Shown in pieces: positions 1 to 14,639 of a stretch of DNA of 55,949 nt; position 1 is the stretch's first letter; each line of letters starts with the position of its first letter. A model generated the notes under the pieces. The model saw only the letters and a program-made list of their open reading frames with translations, was not told the DNA's origin and searched no databases. This DNA is from Paulinella micropora (lineage: Eukaryota; Cercozoa; Imbricatea; Euglyphida): NCBI GenBank assembly GCA_009731375.1, contig BJOX01000291.1, positions 505,111 to 561,059 of the forward strand, read 5' to 3'. A program made the position numbers and the translations under genes.

Positions 1-576
1 TTCTTCAATGTCTTTCCATACGCTTGGTGTTGATGGCAAATCAGGTGCTTTCTTCTTTCGATTGGTTCTTTCGGGGCACTTCTCGGACGAAATGAGAGTA
101 TGTCTCGGCGTCAACTGTGGGTGGAATGGGTTGACAATGCCGGGTTGTGACTTATAGTCCGGATGGACGTGCACTTTTGGACTCTTCTTTTCGAGGAGGC
201 TCGAAGGTCTTCGTAAGGGTGGACATGAGCGAAATCTTCTCCAAGGGGTTTGAAGAAAAAGGCAAAATGGAGAGTGGGGTCTTGAGGAGGACAAGGAAGA
301 AGAGAAAGAAAAGGAAGCCGTTCAAGCCGTTAGTCCAAGTGTTTTGAGCACCGTAAGCTTGCGCAAGCTACAATGATGACATTGTATGAGGCCTAACCCC
401 CCGCAGGGACCTAGCCCGGGCTATGCAACACTGGACGGCTATGATGGAATGCAGTCACCAATACGGACTAGAGGAAGATTAGTCCAATTTTTGACTGCAC
501 AGGAGCGATAAATCGCAAAAGAGCAACGAGCTACGCAGGACGATAGCTTGAAGCAAAGGGATTTGGATTGGGGATG
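1..576. other. Unassigned sequence, no supported gene
   Basis: Mixed-composition sequence with only short, unrecognisable open frames on either strand. The longest (147-347, plus) ends in a Lys/Arg-rich stretch with no domain I can name. It could be eroded retroelement sequence, but nothing proves that. An 80-N gap (577-656) follows. Confidence 0.3.
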
Positions 577-656
577 NNNNNNNNNNNNNNNNNNNNNNNN
601 NNNNNNNNNNNNNNNNNNNNNNNNNNNNNNNNNNNNNNNNNNNNNNNNNNNNNNNN
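577..656. other. Assembly gap (80 N)
   Basis: Run of N. The flanks do not obviously continue a gene. Bases 657-956 beyond it are also unassigned and contain no convincing ORF. Confidence 0.95.
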
Positions 657-956
657 CCTTTTGAACTATACGGGACAACACTAGAACACTCCCCAGGAGC
701 GCGTGCCCTAAGGAGATGATGCCATGAGCAAGTCGAGGTTTCAGGAGTTCACGCTCGTTGTGAGTTACCTTTCTACAACCCCGACTTCATCAACCCTTTG
801 CATCACGCCCCGACTTCATCAGCCATGGTCAGGAGTTGGTTGCCTGTTTAGCCCTTGCGCTGCGCGCGATTAACGGCGGACACAAAATCGTCATTGTAGG
901 AGATAGTTAGATCTGAACCCTAGGCTGAGTTGCCAGTGGCAGAGACCGTCTCCAGG

Positions 957-2381
<1,425 letters not shown>

Positions 2382-2382
<1 letters not shown>

Positions 2383-2973
2383 CTGACTATCTGCCAGGCA
2401 GCCAGGCAATCAACACATATACAGTCGATTTGTTGGGATGTGAAAGCTACGGCTCCAGATGCTTTTATTGATATTTCAAAAGTAAGATAGCTTTTGGTTA
2501 CAAAAAATTAATGATTTTTTTAAGAAGTTATTCTACAATGAATTAATACCGACATTAATACTTAATTTTACTAGTAAGAATGATTGTTTAAATATTAATT
2601 TGAAGTTTGTGACATTAACTTTCCTTGCCGCGAGGGAGGAGTAGGAGGGGTGAGGGGGACGGATGACGGCTAGTGTGCACTACCCACCAGGCTGTCAGAA
2701 AGAAATTATAAACTTTTATTAATATCTTATTAATAATCAATTTCCATAAATTTAGATTGATTCGGAGCCGATGCGGGGTCAGTTTGGCAATTAGGTTTCG
2801 CAGAACACAATTATTTTAAAATGACATCGCCTGTTTTATTTCTTCAAGTCTTAATAGAAATAACTTTTTCGATGTTGGATCACTTTTTCGATTTTGGGTA
2901 ACTTTTGACTTCGTTTTTGTATCAAAAATTCAGAATTCCAAATTTAACTGTAACCTTTCGCTCAAATCCACGT
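2382..2973. other. AT-rich non-coding stretch
   Basis: AT-rich sequence without a usable ORF. I see nothing else in it apart from a short purine-rich patch at about 2630-2660. Confidence 0.5.
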
Positions 2974-3149
2974 CACTTGAATGTCCTCAGCTGTACAGCC
3001 GAGGACATTCAAATGGCAAAGTCAACCATCAGATTCAAATTAACAAACCAGAATTCAAATTAGTTCAATTTAACGGTAACATTTCACAAATTATGCTGAT
3101 TTTGCGGATGGATATAGCCGTTAAATTAAAGTAATTTGAATTCTGGTTT
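2974..3149. repeat. Foldback element with two nested inverted repeats
   Basis: The first hairpin (2975-3016) pairs CACTTGAATGTCCTC with GAGGACATTCAAATG around a short loop. The second pairs about 30 bp starting AAACCAGAATTCAAAT (3045-3074) with its near-perfect inverse (3118-3149). The ACTTGAATGTCC core is shared with the terminal inverted repeat of the element at 30602-30860, so the two may be related non-autonomous elements. Confidence 0.6.
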
Positions 3150-4035
3150 TTAACCCTTAAGTGTACGGTCCACTCGATCCACTCGATCCACTCAAGTGGA
3201 TCTAAATTTTATGAGTCGAAATAAAGGTATTTTTAGTTTATTTTTCTCGATTGAGCTTGCTGTTTACTTGCTAAGAAATATTTATTTAGAGTTACAGTTG
3301 TGAGCTAAAAAAAATTTTATCTGAGGCATATGATGTGAAAATAGTTGATTTTGCTATATTTCATGTAATATACTTTAAAGTACTTCTGTGAATTTTCTAC
3401 GCTACATACATCAGTAGTATGCATTGAAAAGTAACAAACAAACATTAAACACATACAACAAAATAGCATAGCACAAAATTAGTATCATAATTGACAGATA
3501 GAACGAGATTGGTGCACTTTATTACAATTTTCGAGAAATATAGTAAATACACAACTACCTACGACCGAAGAAAAATGAAATAAAACTGAAACGAAACTAA
3601 GGAGATACATGAAAACAAAGAAGATGAAGTGAATAGAGAACACAAGAAGGGAAAACAAAAAAGAAGATGTGTGAAATGTTGAATATTGGCTCGCGGATGA
3701 GACAAAAAACGAAGTTGTGCAAAGTGATTTTCTAGGAAACAATAATTAGTTATGTCAGGATGGCACGAAAACATAACAGTAAGCGTCCAAATAAAAACAG
3801 GAAGGAGAGGAGGAGTCACAGAAAAGAAAAAGATACCTTAGAAGGCTGTATGATGGCAAAGAGGATGAAGAGATGACAAGAAACACAAGAGGCCAAAATG
3901 TCAAACATACTGCAGTGGAAGTTTGGATAGTAATAATCATTACAATAGATATGCAGAAGCGCTGAAGTAAATGAAATTTAAATCAAAATAATGATAGTGT
4001 CTATGTGCCTGCGGATGCCGGCCGGCATTCTCTGG
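3150..4035. other. AT-rich non-coding stretch
   Basis: No supported gene. The minus-strand open frames at 3485-3940 are Phe/Ser/Leu-rich translations of purine-rich DNA with no domain signal. Short direct repeats of CGATCCACT occur near 3174-3200. Confidence 0.4.
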
Positions 4036-4121
4036 TGCCGGCCGGCATCCACTCTTTAGTGACTAATTTTTAAAAAATTGCCGGCCGGCATCCACTCTTT
4101 ATTGACTAATTTTTAAAAAAT
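4036..4121. repeat. Two tandem 43-bp copies with a GCCGGCCGGC palindrome
   Basis: The unit starts with TGCCGGCCGGCATCCACTCT and ends in TTTTTAAAAAAT. It occurs at 4036-4078 and 4079-4121 with one difference. A partial third palindrome lies just upstream, near 4015-4028. The GC palindrome stands out in AT-rich surroundings. Confidence 0.8.
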
Positions 4122-5620
4122 TCTCCCGAGACAACCGGAGCTGTTTTTGTGAAAAAAACTCTAGTAAAATGTAGGAAAAGTCCCTAGAAATCAATTGATA
4201 AAATTTCAGCTCAGTCCTTTGAGTCGAAGTTATTTTTTTATTTTTTCAAAGTGCTGACCCTCAGGCTGCCTTTTTTTCCACTGGAAGTCTTTTTTTTGAG
4301 CGAAAAAATGGTGGGGGGTCGTGTACCTCTGCGTTGTTTTTGTGATCAAGAGTTGATTTTACAAGGTGTGGGATTGGAAATAATAATTTTTAGTATTTAT
4401 AGTTGCATTCATATCAAGAACAACAAAATATCTTGAGTGTCTCTGGTTTTTTTGTTGGTTGTTTTCACACACCAAATTTCTTCTCGGTTTCATGTTTTCG
4501 AAAGCCTGCCCCTCGTAGGCAGAGTGTAATGGTAGCTTCATAGAGCTAGAAAAGACATGAATAGATATGTAGATTCAATAAATGTGCAAAGAAGGAGAGG
4601 AGAGCAGAGCAAAAGAAAGCAAGAAGGTTTATAAGTATCTGAAGTTAGAAAAGTTTTGAGTTTCTGAGACTGAGAGAGGTGAGACAAATCGATTACGTAC
4701 ACACATACCTTACATACAATACAGGCATACATACATACACACTTACATACCAATTGATTTCATACTTACATACATACATACATGTACGCATACATGCCTA
4801 CACATGTACACACAGACAAACAAATAATCTAATTCCATCTTTTGAAGCCTTCTCTCACGGCACACATATTTACTGTATACATAGGCTACATAAACATTTA
4901 CAAAAATGCCAGCTCACCTAAACAACCTCATATTCTGTTCTGTCTATCTGTGTCTTTCGATTTGTTGGTTGTGTTGTGTGTGCAGAGAACTCCGGTCAAC
5001 AAATCATACATTTTGTGTGTTTTTGTTGCCTGTTGTTTTCTGATCGTTTTCACTTTTTATTGCATTTCAAGCAATATACAGTTTCTGAAACACTTCTTTC
5101 AATCACACCTCATGTTATGGTTGCACATGCACGTAAACATAGCTCTATATGTGTGTTCCACACCAGAATCACAAAGAAAAATACAGAGAATACACATTTT
5201 TTGGAAGGAATAATATGTACAATTACACATAAAATTACATGTTTTACGAAATTCATACAATCTTTATGTATGTTATGTATGTACATTTGTGTGTTAAAAT
5301 TTTTTGAAGCTGGCTCTAGGTTTTCGTTCTTGGAGTTGCCTTGAGTGCTTCAAAAGGTATGTTGTTTTCCTTTCAACTTCCTCATAGACTTTGATACTTG
5401 TTTTTTTAGGTTTACTAGCTGGTTCATATGTAGGCCCAAGTTCTCCCATGGTAAAATGGCCGGTAGAATTAAAAAAAAAATTAGAATGCAATATGTAATT
5501 TTATGCAATAGAAATTGTACATGTTCATAAAGAAAGTGATTGAATAACATATTACGAAAACCTCATTGAAAAATAGTCATAACTGACTTCAAACCAATCA
5601 AATTCCCGTCTCCCACCCTT
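4122..5620. other. Non-coding stretch with a CATA microsatellite
   Basis: AT-rich sequence. An ACATA/CATA array lies at about 4700-4810. Several overlapping short open frames on both strands lack domains and look like chance ORFs. Confidence 0.4.
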
Positions 5621-5766
5621 TTTCCCAACTAATTTGCACACCCCCCACCGGGAAAAATGGCCACCTTGCCACCTAAAAAAATGGTGCTTGTGTTTTCCCA
5701 ACTAATTTGCACACCCCCCACCGGAAAAAACTGGCCACCTTGCCACCTGAAAAAATGGTGCTTGTG
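5621..5766. repeat. Tandem duplication of a 72-bp unit
   Basis: A unit starting TTTCCCAACTAATTTGCACA and ending ATGGTGCTTGTG occurs at 5621-5692 and again at 5694-5766 with a few changes. Confidence 0.8.
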
Positions 5767-8700
5767 ATGATCAAAAATCAGAGTCAGTTTTCATATGTTC
5801 CCTGTATGCTCTTCAATAAATTTTTATATAACATCTTTCTATGTATGCTTATAATTAAATGTACGAAGCTTTTTTACAAAAAGGTAACCTTAAGCCTGCA
5901 AACAAACCGTCCCGGCCAAAGTCAGCAAAAGTAGGGCATAAGGCCCTCACTCAAAATCTTTTTGATTTAAATACAAGGCCGGCACTAGTACAGAGATTGA
6001 AGGAAATCAAAGAGACTATTTAATAAAAGCATTTTGTACAGAAAGTGCAGAAAAAATTGAAAATCTCTAAAGATCTCACCCATGATTTTTTATCCTGTCT
6101 GCAGCCCAGAACAGATCACCAACAGTAGGGTTACAAAGAAAGAAGCAGTAGTTGAACATATACAAAACAAAGACCATGTGATTGTGAATTCATTCAGCAC
6201 TTACATTCCCAGAAAAGCACACACAACACATACAGGAGCGATACAAGACAGGTGCAAAAAAGTGGTTCAGGGAAGAAAGAACAAGACATGCTACAGATAA
6301 GTTTACAACACACCATTTTGCAGACAACATGGGCACAAAGTTTGAAAAGACTGTACAAGACCACGGGACGTGAAAGTATGCATGAGAAATACACAGAAAA
6401 AAAACACAAAACCCTCTCTAGACATGACTTTTACCAATCTCGACCCCGCAAAAACCGGCAAATAAAAAAAATTTAGTGCGGCTTTCACTTCAAAGGCTAC
6501 GTATTTCGATAGGCCTGTTTGTTCAAATATTTTTTGGAAATTTTTCTGGTTTCCTCTCCGGGAATTGGCATGATCTTGTCGAATATTGCCACAGAAATTC
6601 ACGGGCCGGCTACACCAGTTTCATGTCGAAGGTCCATATGTTGACAGCGAGTGTGTGTTCAAACCACGTTGTTTCAAGCAAAAGCAAGCATGACACAAGC
6701 GTTTTCATCAGAAAACATGGTCTTCACTGTATTTGAAATCCTTATTATCAACACAGCAAGTATGGTGTTTTTAACTGAAAAATGCTGTTTGCATGATGCA
6801 CTCTGCACTCATTTTTACGCACAAGTGCACAAATGAATTCAAATATTATGTTGAGCAATCCTGCAAGAGGGTTTTTGCAGAGAAGTACGGTATAAAACAA
6901 AAACTAGGAAAACATAGGTCGAAAACTAGTTTGTCAAGATTCAGAACATACCCCCAGATCACAGCAATAGCTTAGATGAACTGAAACCTTAATACAGTGC
7001 AGACCATTCCCACTGAAAACATTGAATTCTGCGCAGACAGCACCTCAAAATCTTGAGTATTGAATGAGATTATACTCGCTGTGAAATATTTATGATTCTA
7101 CCTACCACTAGAACCTACATATGTCGCTCCCTTCTTGGAAGAGGTTTCATTTGTTGTCTTGCTCTCTCCGTCTGTATGTAGCTAGTTTATAAGCTAGAGA
7201 TATAAAAAATGTGCACAGGCTTTGTTTTTTATGTTTACTTATTTGAAAAGACAGTTTTATTTCAAAATTATTGTATATTTATTTATCTCATTACTATTAT
7301 GTCTTTCCTACACTATTTGACCTCCATATATTTGAGTATATCTTTTTTTGTGCTTACGGTGGCAAATCATCAGTACCCACCACCCTTTGCAAACACAGTT
7401 GACTAGATAGTTTAGTTGAGCTTATTTTTCATTTATTTATGTGTTCAAAAACGCTTTTTTGTTTCGGTTCAGTGTAATATATTTTCATACTTCTAATTTG
7501 CATCCTAAATATAAGAATACTTTTTACAGAATTACATAAAAAAATTATGACGGTGCATACAGCGGCCCCAGTTGGCATTGTTTTTCGCATGTACGATGAA
7601 AAATAATATATTTTATTGAAATAATATTATCTTAAAGTATGTGATGCAGGTGTGCATCACACAACTTGAAAAATAATTAAGTATCGGAGGGGGGAGGGGG
7701 GGGGGGGGGGGGNNNNNNNNNNATTGATTTTAATATCTGAAATGAAAGATTTAATATTAATTTTAATAAAATTTTGAAAAATATTATTTTTAGTGACTTT
7801 GAAAGTCACTTGAAATGGATCCGACTCGATAATCATCAGTGCCGCACTGCATCCAGACACATGCACATCATGACAATAGTATAGAATATTCTTTTATAAT
7901 GATAAGCAGTTAATAGTCTGATACTTACCGAGTCCATGAATAAGGGAAGCTAAAACTAAAAATTTTGGCTGAGTGAAGTAGCAACTGAAAAACTTACGGT
8001 CAGTAAATAGATTCATGAAAGGCAAATATAACACAAAAATGTATACAAAACAATCATGACGGTCGTATTAATGATGCAGAGGACAGTTCAAGTTCCTATG
8101 CTACACTATGTCAAGACAGTCTATGTGCGCCGTTAGAAACAAACACATTTCCAACAACATACAAAACAACACTACTGTGAGAAAAGTTAACACGAACCAA
8201 CAAAAAGACTGTTGTGTCCCCAGGAGAGAAAACATTATCATAAGCAAACATTATCTATTAATATATATTAACAATGTAACACACCTCAATATTCACATGC
8301 ACTGCTCAGTGCTGTCTGTGCAAGGCTGTACTCACAAACACAATTAGTTCATATTTTATATTAAATAACACTGAGAGAAAATGCTTTGAGGAAAAGCAAA
8401 AATTCAGTGAAACAACTACCTCATGAAACCTCAAACAGGAAAAGTGTTGAGGAGCACTTTTACAAATTTACATGATAGGATATTGCGTGGCTGCAGAGAT
8501 TGAGCTATTAGAATAGCTGCCATCTGTGAGTTTGTATTACAACTCTTCAAGTAGGCAGATACAACGAACCCTTATTAAGAACACCATGGCTGCATTGAGT
8601 CCTGTCTCTATGGGAGCAGGTGAAATACCAGTAAATAGCAGAGAGGTCACTTCGTTTATTTACTTAATTTCGAACTCGTTGCAGGCTTGGTTGCAACTTA

Positions 8701-9157
8701 CGATCTAGAGTAGAACGTAGATTGTGAGGTCTCCAGTGCTCAAACGAATAGAATCTCTTTGCATCAAGTTAACAGTCATAAACGGATAGTGTCGGGTTGG
8801 TGGACTTGAAAACCAATCTGATTTGGGAAGGCTAGGCGAGAATGACTGGGACAGATGTAAAAAGCAGTCCAACATTGTTTTTCAGTCCTTGTCCACAAAT
8901 TTACCGTAACATGCGTGTTTTGCGGGAAATCGGGGGAAAAGGTGATATATGGAGGAAAAAGGCAATAATTAATCCTTTCAGCTCCTTTCTGAAAATATCT
9001 TTGACTTAATCGTTTGAAATATTTTTTGAACGGAATCGAAAACTAGTTAGTGAAGTCAAAACATCGTGCAGAGGAGAATCTAACGAACCGGTCAAAAAGG
9101 GTGACTTATCAACGGTGCGTATGTTTGGCCGGTCGTTAAGGTGCTCAGTCTGATAGC
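5767..9157. other. AT-rich region with no recognisable gene
   Basis: Over 3 kb in which no frame longer than about 100 codons shows a domain. A 10-N gap (7713-7722) follows a G homopolymer at 7684-7712. I saw no tRNA, repeat array or promoter that I could support. Confidence 0.4.
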
Positions 9158-9245
9158 TCCCCCCCCCCCCCCCCCCCCCCCCCCCGCATNNNNNNNNNNN
9201 NNNNNNNNNNNNNNNNNNNNNNNNNNNNCCCCCCCCCCCCCCCCC
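9158..9245. other. Gap (9190-9228) flanked by C homopolymers
   Basis: C runs stand on both sides of a 39-N gap. The same arrangement of a gap bordered by G or C homopolymers recurs at 7684, 31190, 32409 and 37960. This suggests a systematic assembly or sequencing effect. Confidence 0.8.
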
Positions 9246-9974
9246 AGACCTAACGGTTTGAGTACAGAATGAGTGATAAACGAACGAAGTATGATGTCTC
9301 AGTAAAAAAAATGTCAAAAGGAAAAAGAGAGGTGGGTGAGTCTCTTAAACCATGTTGGAGTAGTAGAAAGATGCGTCGATGTTGGCGCGATGCGGATGAT
9401 GATCAGCCGGGGCCGGATATCCATGGTGTGCAGCGGGACTGGGACAATTGAGGCGCAGTAGCGAGCGGAGATATCGGGGGGGGGGAATGTCGAGCTGTAG
9501 AAAATTAGGTGGCCGAGGGTCACACAGCCGAGATGAACCAATTAAGCACCAAATATGCCGTGCCGATATAATCACTGAGGTATTCAGGTTCGATGAGAAT
9601 AATCGTTGACCTGCAGGCATGAGAGGCGATCAAAGACTTACGAGGACACGTCGGTCGTGGCGTAATTTGTCTAGGGACGATGACGGTTCAAGTGGGAAAA
9701 GCGCTGGGCGGGGGGGCGGGTGAAGCCGTTACGATGAGTAAAACCCACTTGAGAGTGAAAGTTGTGGCTTCTCCTAAGGCTTTGCTTTCTTACCTTTCTG
9801 GAAGACATGCAATGCGAAGGATTCGCCAATGATGATGATGATACCTCAGAGATGTTTAAGAACTTTGGCGGGCGGCCGAATGATGTTCTAAATCTTCTTG
9901 AATGAGTGAGAGAGATGGCCGGTGTACAAAGTTATAGCAAGCAGGTAAACGATGGGTCCGTCTTTCTTGTATTC
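9246..9974. other. Unassigned stretch at the 3' side of the Gypsy-like element
   Basis: This lies downstream of the minus-strand pol-like frame, where an integrase or LTR would be expected. I could identify neither. Short His/Pro-rich minus-strand frames at 9345-9620 are not recognisable. Confidence 0.3.
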
Positions 9975-12290
9975 CTAATCAGTATCTACAACGATATCAA
10001 ACTTGGTTTGATCGGGCGACGCAGGGAGCGTAGACGTAGTGACAAGGGGGTATCGGTAATTCCATTCCATGCGGAGGCCAAAGACTAACCATACTAAGTG
10101 GTTATCGAGTGCGAGCTGGTGACACGCGTTGGCGGTCTCTTGTGAGAGGGTATGGTACAAAACGTAGTCAACGAGGTCTTGTTTCATAAGCAGAGCAAAT
10201 GGCTTGTGAAGGGCGAACATAGCCCGCGCGACGGCCAGAGAACGATCAGCAGAGGGGATGACGATGGCCAGGTCCCAGGGAGCTTGAATGTTTCGTGGTG
10301 TTATGCCGGCACGGATGATGCGGCAGGAGAGAGATTTGAGCTTCTTCTCCAAAACAGTATGTGTGCCTTCGATGGTGAGCCAAAGAGTTGAGTTTGCTAT
10401 GAGCAATGGAATAGTTGCGAGGAGCTGTCTGGTAGCGTTGGCGTCGTCGATGAGAGTCGAGGTGCCTAAGCCTATGCTGGGGACACGAAGGTTTTGTTTA
10501 CCGGGAGGGTATCCTGCCTTATAGTAGATTGTTTGGCAATATTGTGAGACTCTTTTACTGATCCTAGAACTGAGAGCGCGCCATAACCACGGGGGTGGTC
10601 GGTGGTCAATACCGATGGTGAGTTCATGGCTGCTAGCGTTGATGTAGTAGCGACACTGGTGAACTCCGTAGATGACACCTTGGACTTCTCGTATGTGGGT
10701 CGGCCAGAGGATCTGCGTGTCCGTGAACTTGAGAGAAAAATACTGGATAACCGGGGCGTCCTGGTCAGGGCCAGTGTGAAGGGCGCCGTCGATGCCTATT
10801 GGGTTAGCTTCCGTCCGAAGACACAGGTGATGATAAGATTCGTACTTGGCCAGAACGGGAAGCGTAGTGAGCACGCGGCGTAGGTTCTCTATGCATTTCC
10901 GCTCATCCCGGTTGAGGTAAGGTTGACCTGCTGATCGGGTGTGAGTGGATTTGAGCAAGTTCGTCAAAGGGAATACAAGGCGAGAATAGTCAGGGATATG
11001 AGCTTGGATGGAGTCGGTCATGTCCAGGATGGATCGGACCTCGGGCACGTTAGAAGGATCAGGCATTTGGAGGATGGCGTTGATCTTCGCTGTGTCGGCG
11101 GCGATGCCTTTCTTACTATCTTTCTCGTCGAGTATGTTGGATTCATGGTATTCCAGTTGGAGTCGACGCGTCGGTCCATGCAGACCGGGGGTGTCCATGC
11201 TGGAGAGGATGCCACGAATTATGTTCAGGTTCAGGTTCAGGGGACCTTGGATTGGAAGGTGAAGGTGGTCATAGAGCGCTCGGTAGTCGTAAACGTTCCG
11301 AGTGCCACAAATGATCTCCTTCGCGGTAACCTCAAATTTCTTGATTAGGTAGTTGCGGTTCGTTCCTTTACACTGCGCGGGGGCGTAGCTCCACGCGCTG
11401 GCGTTGAGGGCGTCCGTAGTCCAGCCAAGAAGATATTCGTCCGTTTCCGGGGTCCAGCGCGGACATGGGACCGCGGCTAGTTTGGCATTCGGTTGGGGCC
11501 GAAGAGACTTGACAGTGTGTTTGGGGGTGCCTGTCTTGTCCCAAAAAATGTGGTCGAATATGCGGATGAGATTCCAAAGTTGATCCTGTTGGGTCTTGGT
11601 GAGGCGGGAGTTAACTGCTTCGGGAGGGAAGATGGGCTCCGCAAGTGCTGTCTTCTTTTCCGCTCGCTGTTTGAGGGGATCTCTGCGAGGTTGATCAGAG
11701 ATGAAGAGCCTTGGTGCCGGGTGGGCGCCGTCGGAGAGCGTGCGAGGGTCTGAGGGCGTCTGCACGGAGTTTTCCTTGTCGGAGTCGAAGTGCGGAGCGG
11801 ACAGACTGATGTCGGGAAGAAGCGCCGAAGGGTCAAGAGGCCTCAGTTGCTTAGGGTCTGGAAGGTGTTCCAGATCTGGTTGATGGGCCTGACTTTGCGC
11901 AATGCCCAATCGCTGAGATGAGCCAGTGTCGGATCGAGTGCATACTAAATTGGGGATGACATTGGGGGACGACCGATGGCTGAGCCATGTGTGCAGCGTG
12001 ATGATGACCTTCGAGTACGTCTGACCATGGGGCTGGTCGTACGGGAGGGTGAGAAGGTTGGGCGCGTTGGTTGCGAGCCTTACGCTTGGCGCGTCGTTGT
12101 TGTCGTCTTGGAAGTGTAGCGCGATGATCGTGAGAGGCAGAGTGGCTGGGCGATGGGGGAGCCAAGCCGCGTGTGGGGCTTTTGGCTGGTCTTCCGCATC
12201 GACACCATTCAGGATGGGGGCCCTTACATTGGTAAACAGAGTAAGCAAAGATGCCTGCTGGGAGATCGTAGAAGAGCTCCTGTTTATCAA
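9975..12290 (-). pseudogene. Decayed Ty3/Gypsy-like Pol (RT remnant and RNase H)
   Basis: A 771-codon frame on the minus strand. The middle resembles the start of a Gypsy RT (LTKTQQDQLWNLIRIFDHIF, a pre-RT helix), then a DYRAL-like element. The thumb/connection segment follows (KINAILQMPDPSNVPEVRSI and HIPDYSRLVFPLTNLL). Next comes an RNase H-like domain, where the usual TDAS reads TEAN, followed by a segment resembling the YPT-H-R-E-V step. The fingers/palm core with the Y-x-D-D box is missing: the stretch between the DYRAL element and the connection is far too short. No protease or integrase motif was found. The element is therefore dead, or a non-autonomous derivative kept open by chance. 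The Gypsy assignment is by remembered family pattern and not by a search. Confidence 0.6.
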
Positions 12291-12341
12291 GGTGGGGCAT
12301 GGTTGTCATTGGGCAATCCGCAAAGCTTTCATTGTCACTTC

Positions 12342-13046
12342 TTAAGGTGCCAGAAGGTCCGCGAAGGTCTGCCATACGCGTTGTTTCTCTTGTAGAGGGA
12401 GGATTCCGTTGATGGCAGCGGAGCTGTTGTACCTAGTGGTATCTAAAGAAAAAGGGATGATCATACCACAGTGTGCAAAATAGTGGACCTTGTCCACGAT
12501 CGCCATGCGTAGCTTGTGGCCGATTGCTGGGTCGATTGCTGACACACTAAATACACGCGGATGTGGTAGGGGTGACAATGTGCGGTGGGTGGAGCCGCAT
12601 GATTGGCCTTTACATTCGCACCAGTGAGCATGTAGTCCATGGCGCGCTGTTGCTGGGAAAGCGAAGACACCGTCTGGAAAGTCATGTTTGTTGGCGCCAT
12701 TGTCAACGTCAAGGTGACGTTGTAGAGTTGCATTACCCTTCCTTGTGCATTCATCAACTAGCGAAGTCACTCTTGTCCAGATGTCGCGTTTCATTTGAGG
12801 TGAAATGTTCCCACGCATCGTTGCAGTGGCTGCATTGCTGTTGCCGTGAGCGTATGAGTCAATAAAGCCCTGGTGATGCCATGAGTTGAGGCTCTTGAGG
12901 AGCTCGAAGCGGATATCTGTGTGAAGGAGTGGGCTGATGTCACGAAGTCGAAAAATGCCAGGAAAGGTCGAAAAAGGGTGAAATCGGATTCCGTGAGGTT
13001 CGATTTCGGCGTCCTTGTTCGGTGGATGTTGCGACCGTCGTGTCAT
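12342..13046 (-). pseudogene. Probable Gag-like frame of the Gypsy-like element
   Basis: A 234-codon minus-strand frame directly upstream of the pol-like frame, ending about 50 bp before it. It contains a CECKGQSCG cysteine cluster and a C-terminal segment ending in a leucine-rich helix (LPLQEKQRVWQTFADLLAP). I recognise no Gag family. Its position before pol is the only reason for the Gag label. A similar Cys motif (YQCKGPHPEWCRCG) lies in an overlapping frame at 11851-12375, which may mean duplicated or frame-shifted gag sequence. Confidence 0.35.
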
Positions 13047-13079
13047 TGGGTGGGGTGGAGAAGTTGCAGCGGTTTGAGT

Positions 13080-13650
13080 CGTCGTCGGCGTCGATGATGA
13101 GCTGCTGGACGATGAACTGCTTGACGATGACGAAGAGGGGTCATGTCCACCATCTTTAGAGTCGTCGTCGTGGTGCTTCTTATTCTCACTTGGCTTGCAG
13201 CCAGAAGAGGGCTGTTGTTGGACAGGATGAGCACGAGGTGCCTGTGGTGACGGTGCGGCCGATAAGTCGGTACCAGTGCGGCCGCTGGTGGCGGAGCCGG
13301 GGCCGATGGTGCTTGGGCTAAAACCGATGGTGGTTGAAGTGCGGTGGCTGAGCCGGGGCCGATGATACCAAAGCTGGGGCCGGTGGGGGCTGAGCTGGGG
13401 CCGCCACCAATGACGATGAGCTCGAACTGGATGACGAGCTGGATGAGGAGCTGGAACTTGATGAAGAGCCAGACTTATCGTCAGGTTTCTCTGGAGAATC
13501 CTCTGTCTTGAACGGGTTTGACGACGAGCCGTGTCTAATGGATGGCTGTATGTCGAAGCCTGGGTGGATGAGGTCGGTATGTGGGTAACCGATGCGATAA
13601 TTTATTCTGGTCTCTGCAGGCGAGAGTGTTACGAAGTTGTCAGCAGGACT
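13080..13650 (-). pseudogene. Poly-Ser / Pro-Ala-rich frame upstream of the Gag-like ORF
   Basis: Reading the minus strand from about 13650, an open frame without a clear ATG encodes about 60 residues of ordinary composition. It continues into roughly 20 consecutive serines (near 13400-13470) and then a Pro/Ala-rich stretch that stops near 13320. Low-complexity N-termini of this kind occur in retroelement Gag proteins, but the frame is broken and no start codon was found. Confidence 0.3.
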
Positions 13651-14040
13651 TCGTGTTCGAGGTCTCTGGAGCTAATTTTCAATTCGGTGTAGAATTTGCT
13701 GAGGACTTTCTTCATTCGCTGTCCTTTGAGGTTGGTTCATCGACCGTGCGAGGGATGGATTACAAGCCTAATTTGATAAAGTGCACGCTGTTATGCGTGA
13801 CAAATATGAAAGTTTTAAAAAATCATGCCTTGAATATACTACCAAAACGATAGATCAAGTTATAACGTACTGAAGACTCGGATATATTTAAAAGAAATTT
13901 TTAAAAAAAATTAAATTTCTAACCGTTCCAACTCAGGCTGTTTCTTAACGGCGGGTTTTGTCAATGATTCCTCTTGTTTTCAGGTTGTATTCAAGTGAGT
14001 TGTTAATGCTTTGTTTCTCTTTGTTTTTATGGTGTTTTAC
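13651..14040. other. AT-rich non-coding stretch
   Basis: Composition drops sharply to AT-rich beyond the Gypsy-like element. I see no gene. Confidence 0.4.
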
Positions 14041-14308
14041 ATAAAAATTAATGTAAATTTATTTATTTAATTAAATTTCAATAATATTAAGTGAAGTTCA
14101 AGTTCAAATTCAAATATGACTTGAAAATTTTCAAGTTGTAGTATTAAGTGACTGTGACACTCAGTCAACTTGCGTCAAACTTTCTATGCGTTGATTTTCT
14201 TTGTATTTTTCATAAAAATTAATGTAATTTTATTCATTTTATTCAATTTCAATAATATTAAGTGAAGTTCAAATTCAAATTCAAATATGACTAGAAAATT
14301 TTCAAGTT
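14041..14308. repeat. Direct repeat of about 100 bp, two spaced copies
   Basis: A unit starting ATAAAAATTAATGTAA and ending GAAAATTTTCAAGTTG occurs at about 14041-14138 and 14211-14308 with scattered differences. About 70 bp of other sequence separates the copies. Bases 14309-14639 after it are AT-rich and carry nothing I can name. Confidence 0.75.
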
Positions 14309-14639
14309 GACAGGATATACAGGAAGCTCAGGCTACCGTGACATGGGAAGCTAAGAACAAAAGTTTTCAGAACATGTTGATACTTTGGAAAATCAAAGTA
14401 ACATACTTGTTTCGATAAGTTATGAAAAAAATTTAACAAAATTTGAATTGCTAGCCGTTACAACTGTTTTTTTACTGTTTAGCTGATTTTTGGTAACTCA
14501 GCCTACGGTTTTTGGTTTGAAAGTTTTTGTTACTTTTGTTTGGTTTTTCTTCGAAATTTCATACAACGTTACTTATGTTTTATTTAATAAATATTATGAT
14601 TTAATAATATTCTTTTGAATTACATTGAATTTTCAAAAT

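Noticed and set aside
4679-5344. Plus-strand Cys/Phe-rich ORFs suggesting small secreted proteins
   Set aside because: They overlap each other in two frames, begin in a CATA array, and show no conserved signal peptide or cysteine spacing.
11008-12395. Plus-strand ORFs over the Gypsy-like element
   Set aside because: They are the complement of the minus-strand frame that carries the RT and RNase H remnants, and they have no domain of their own.
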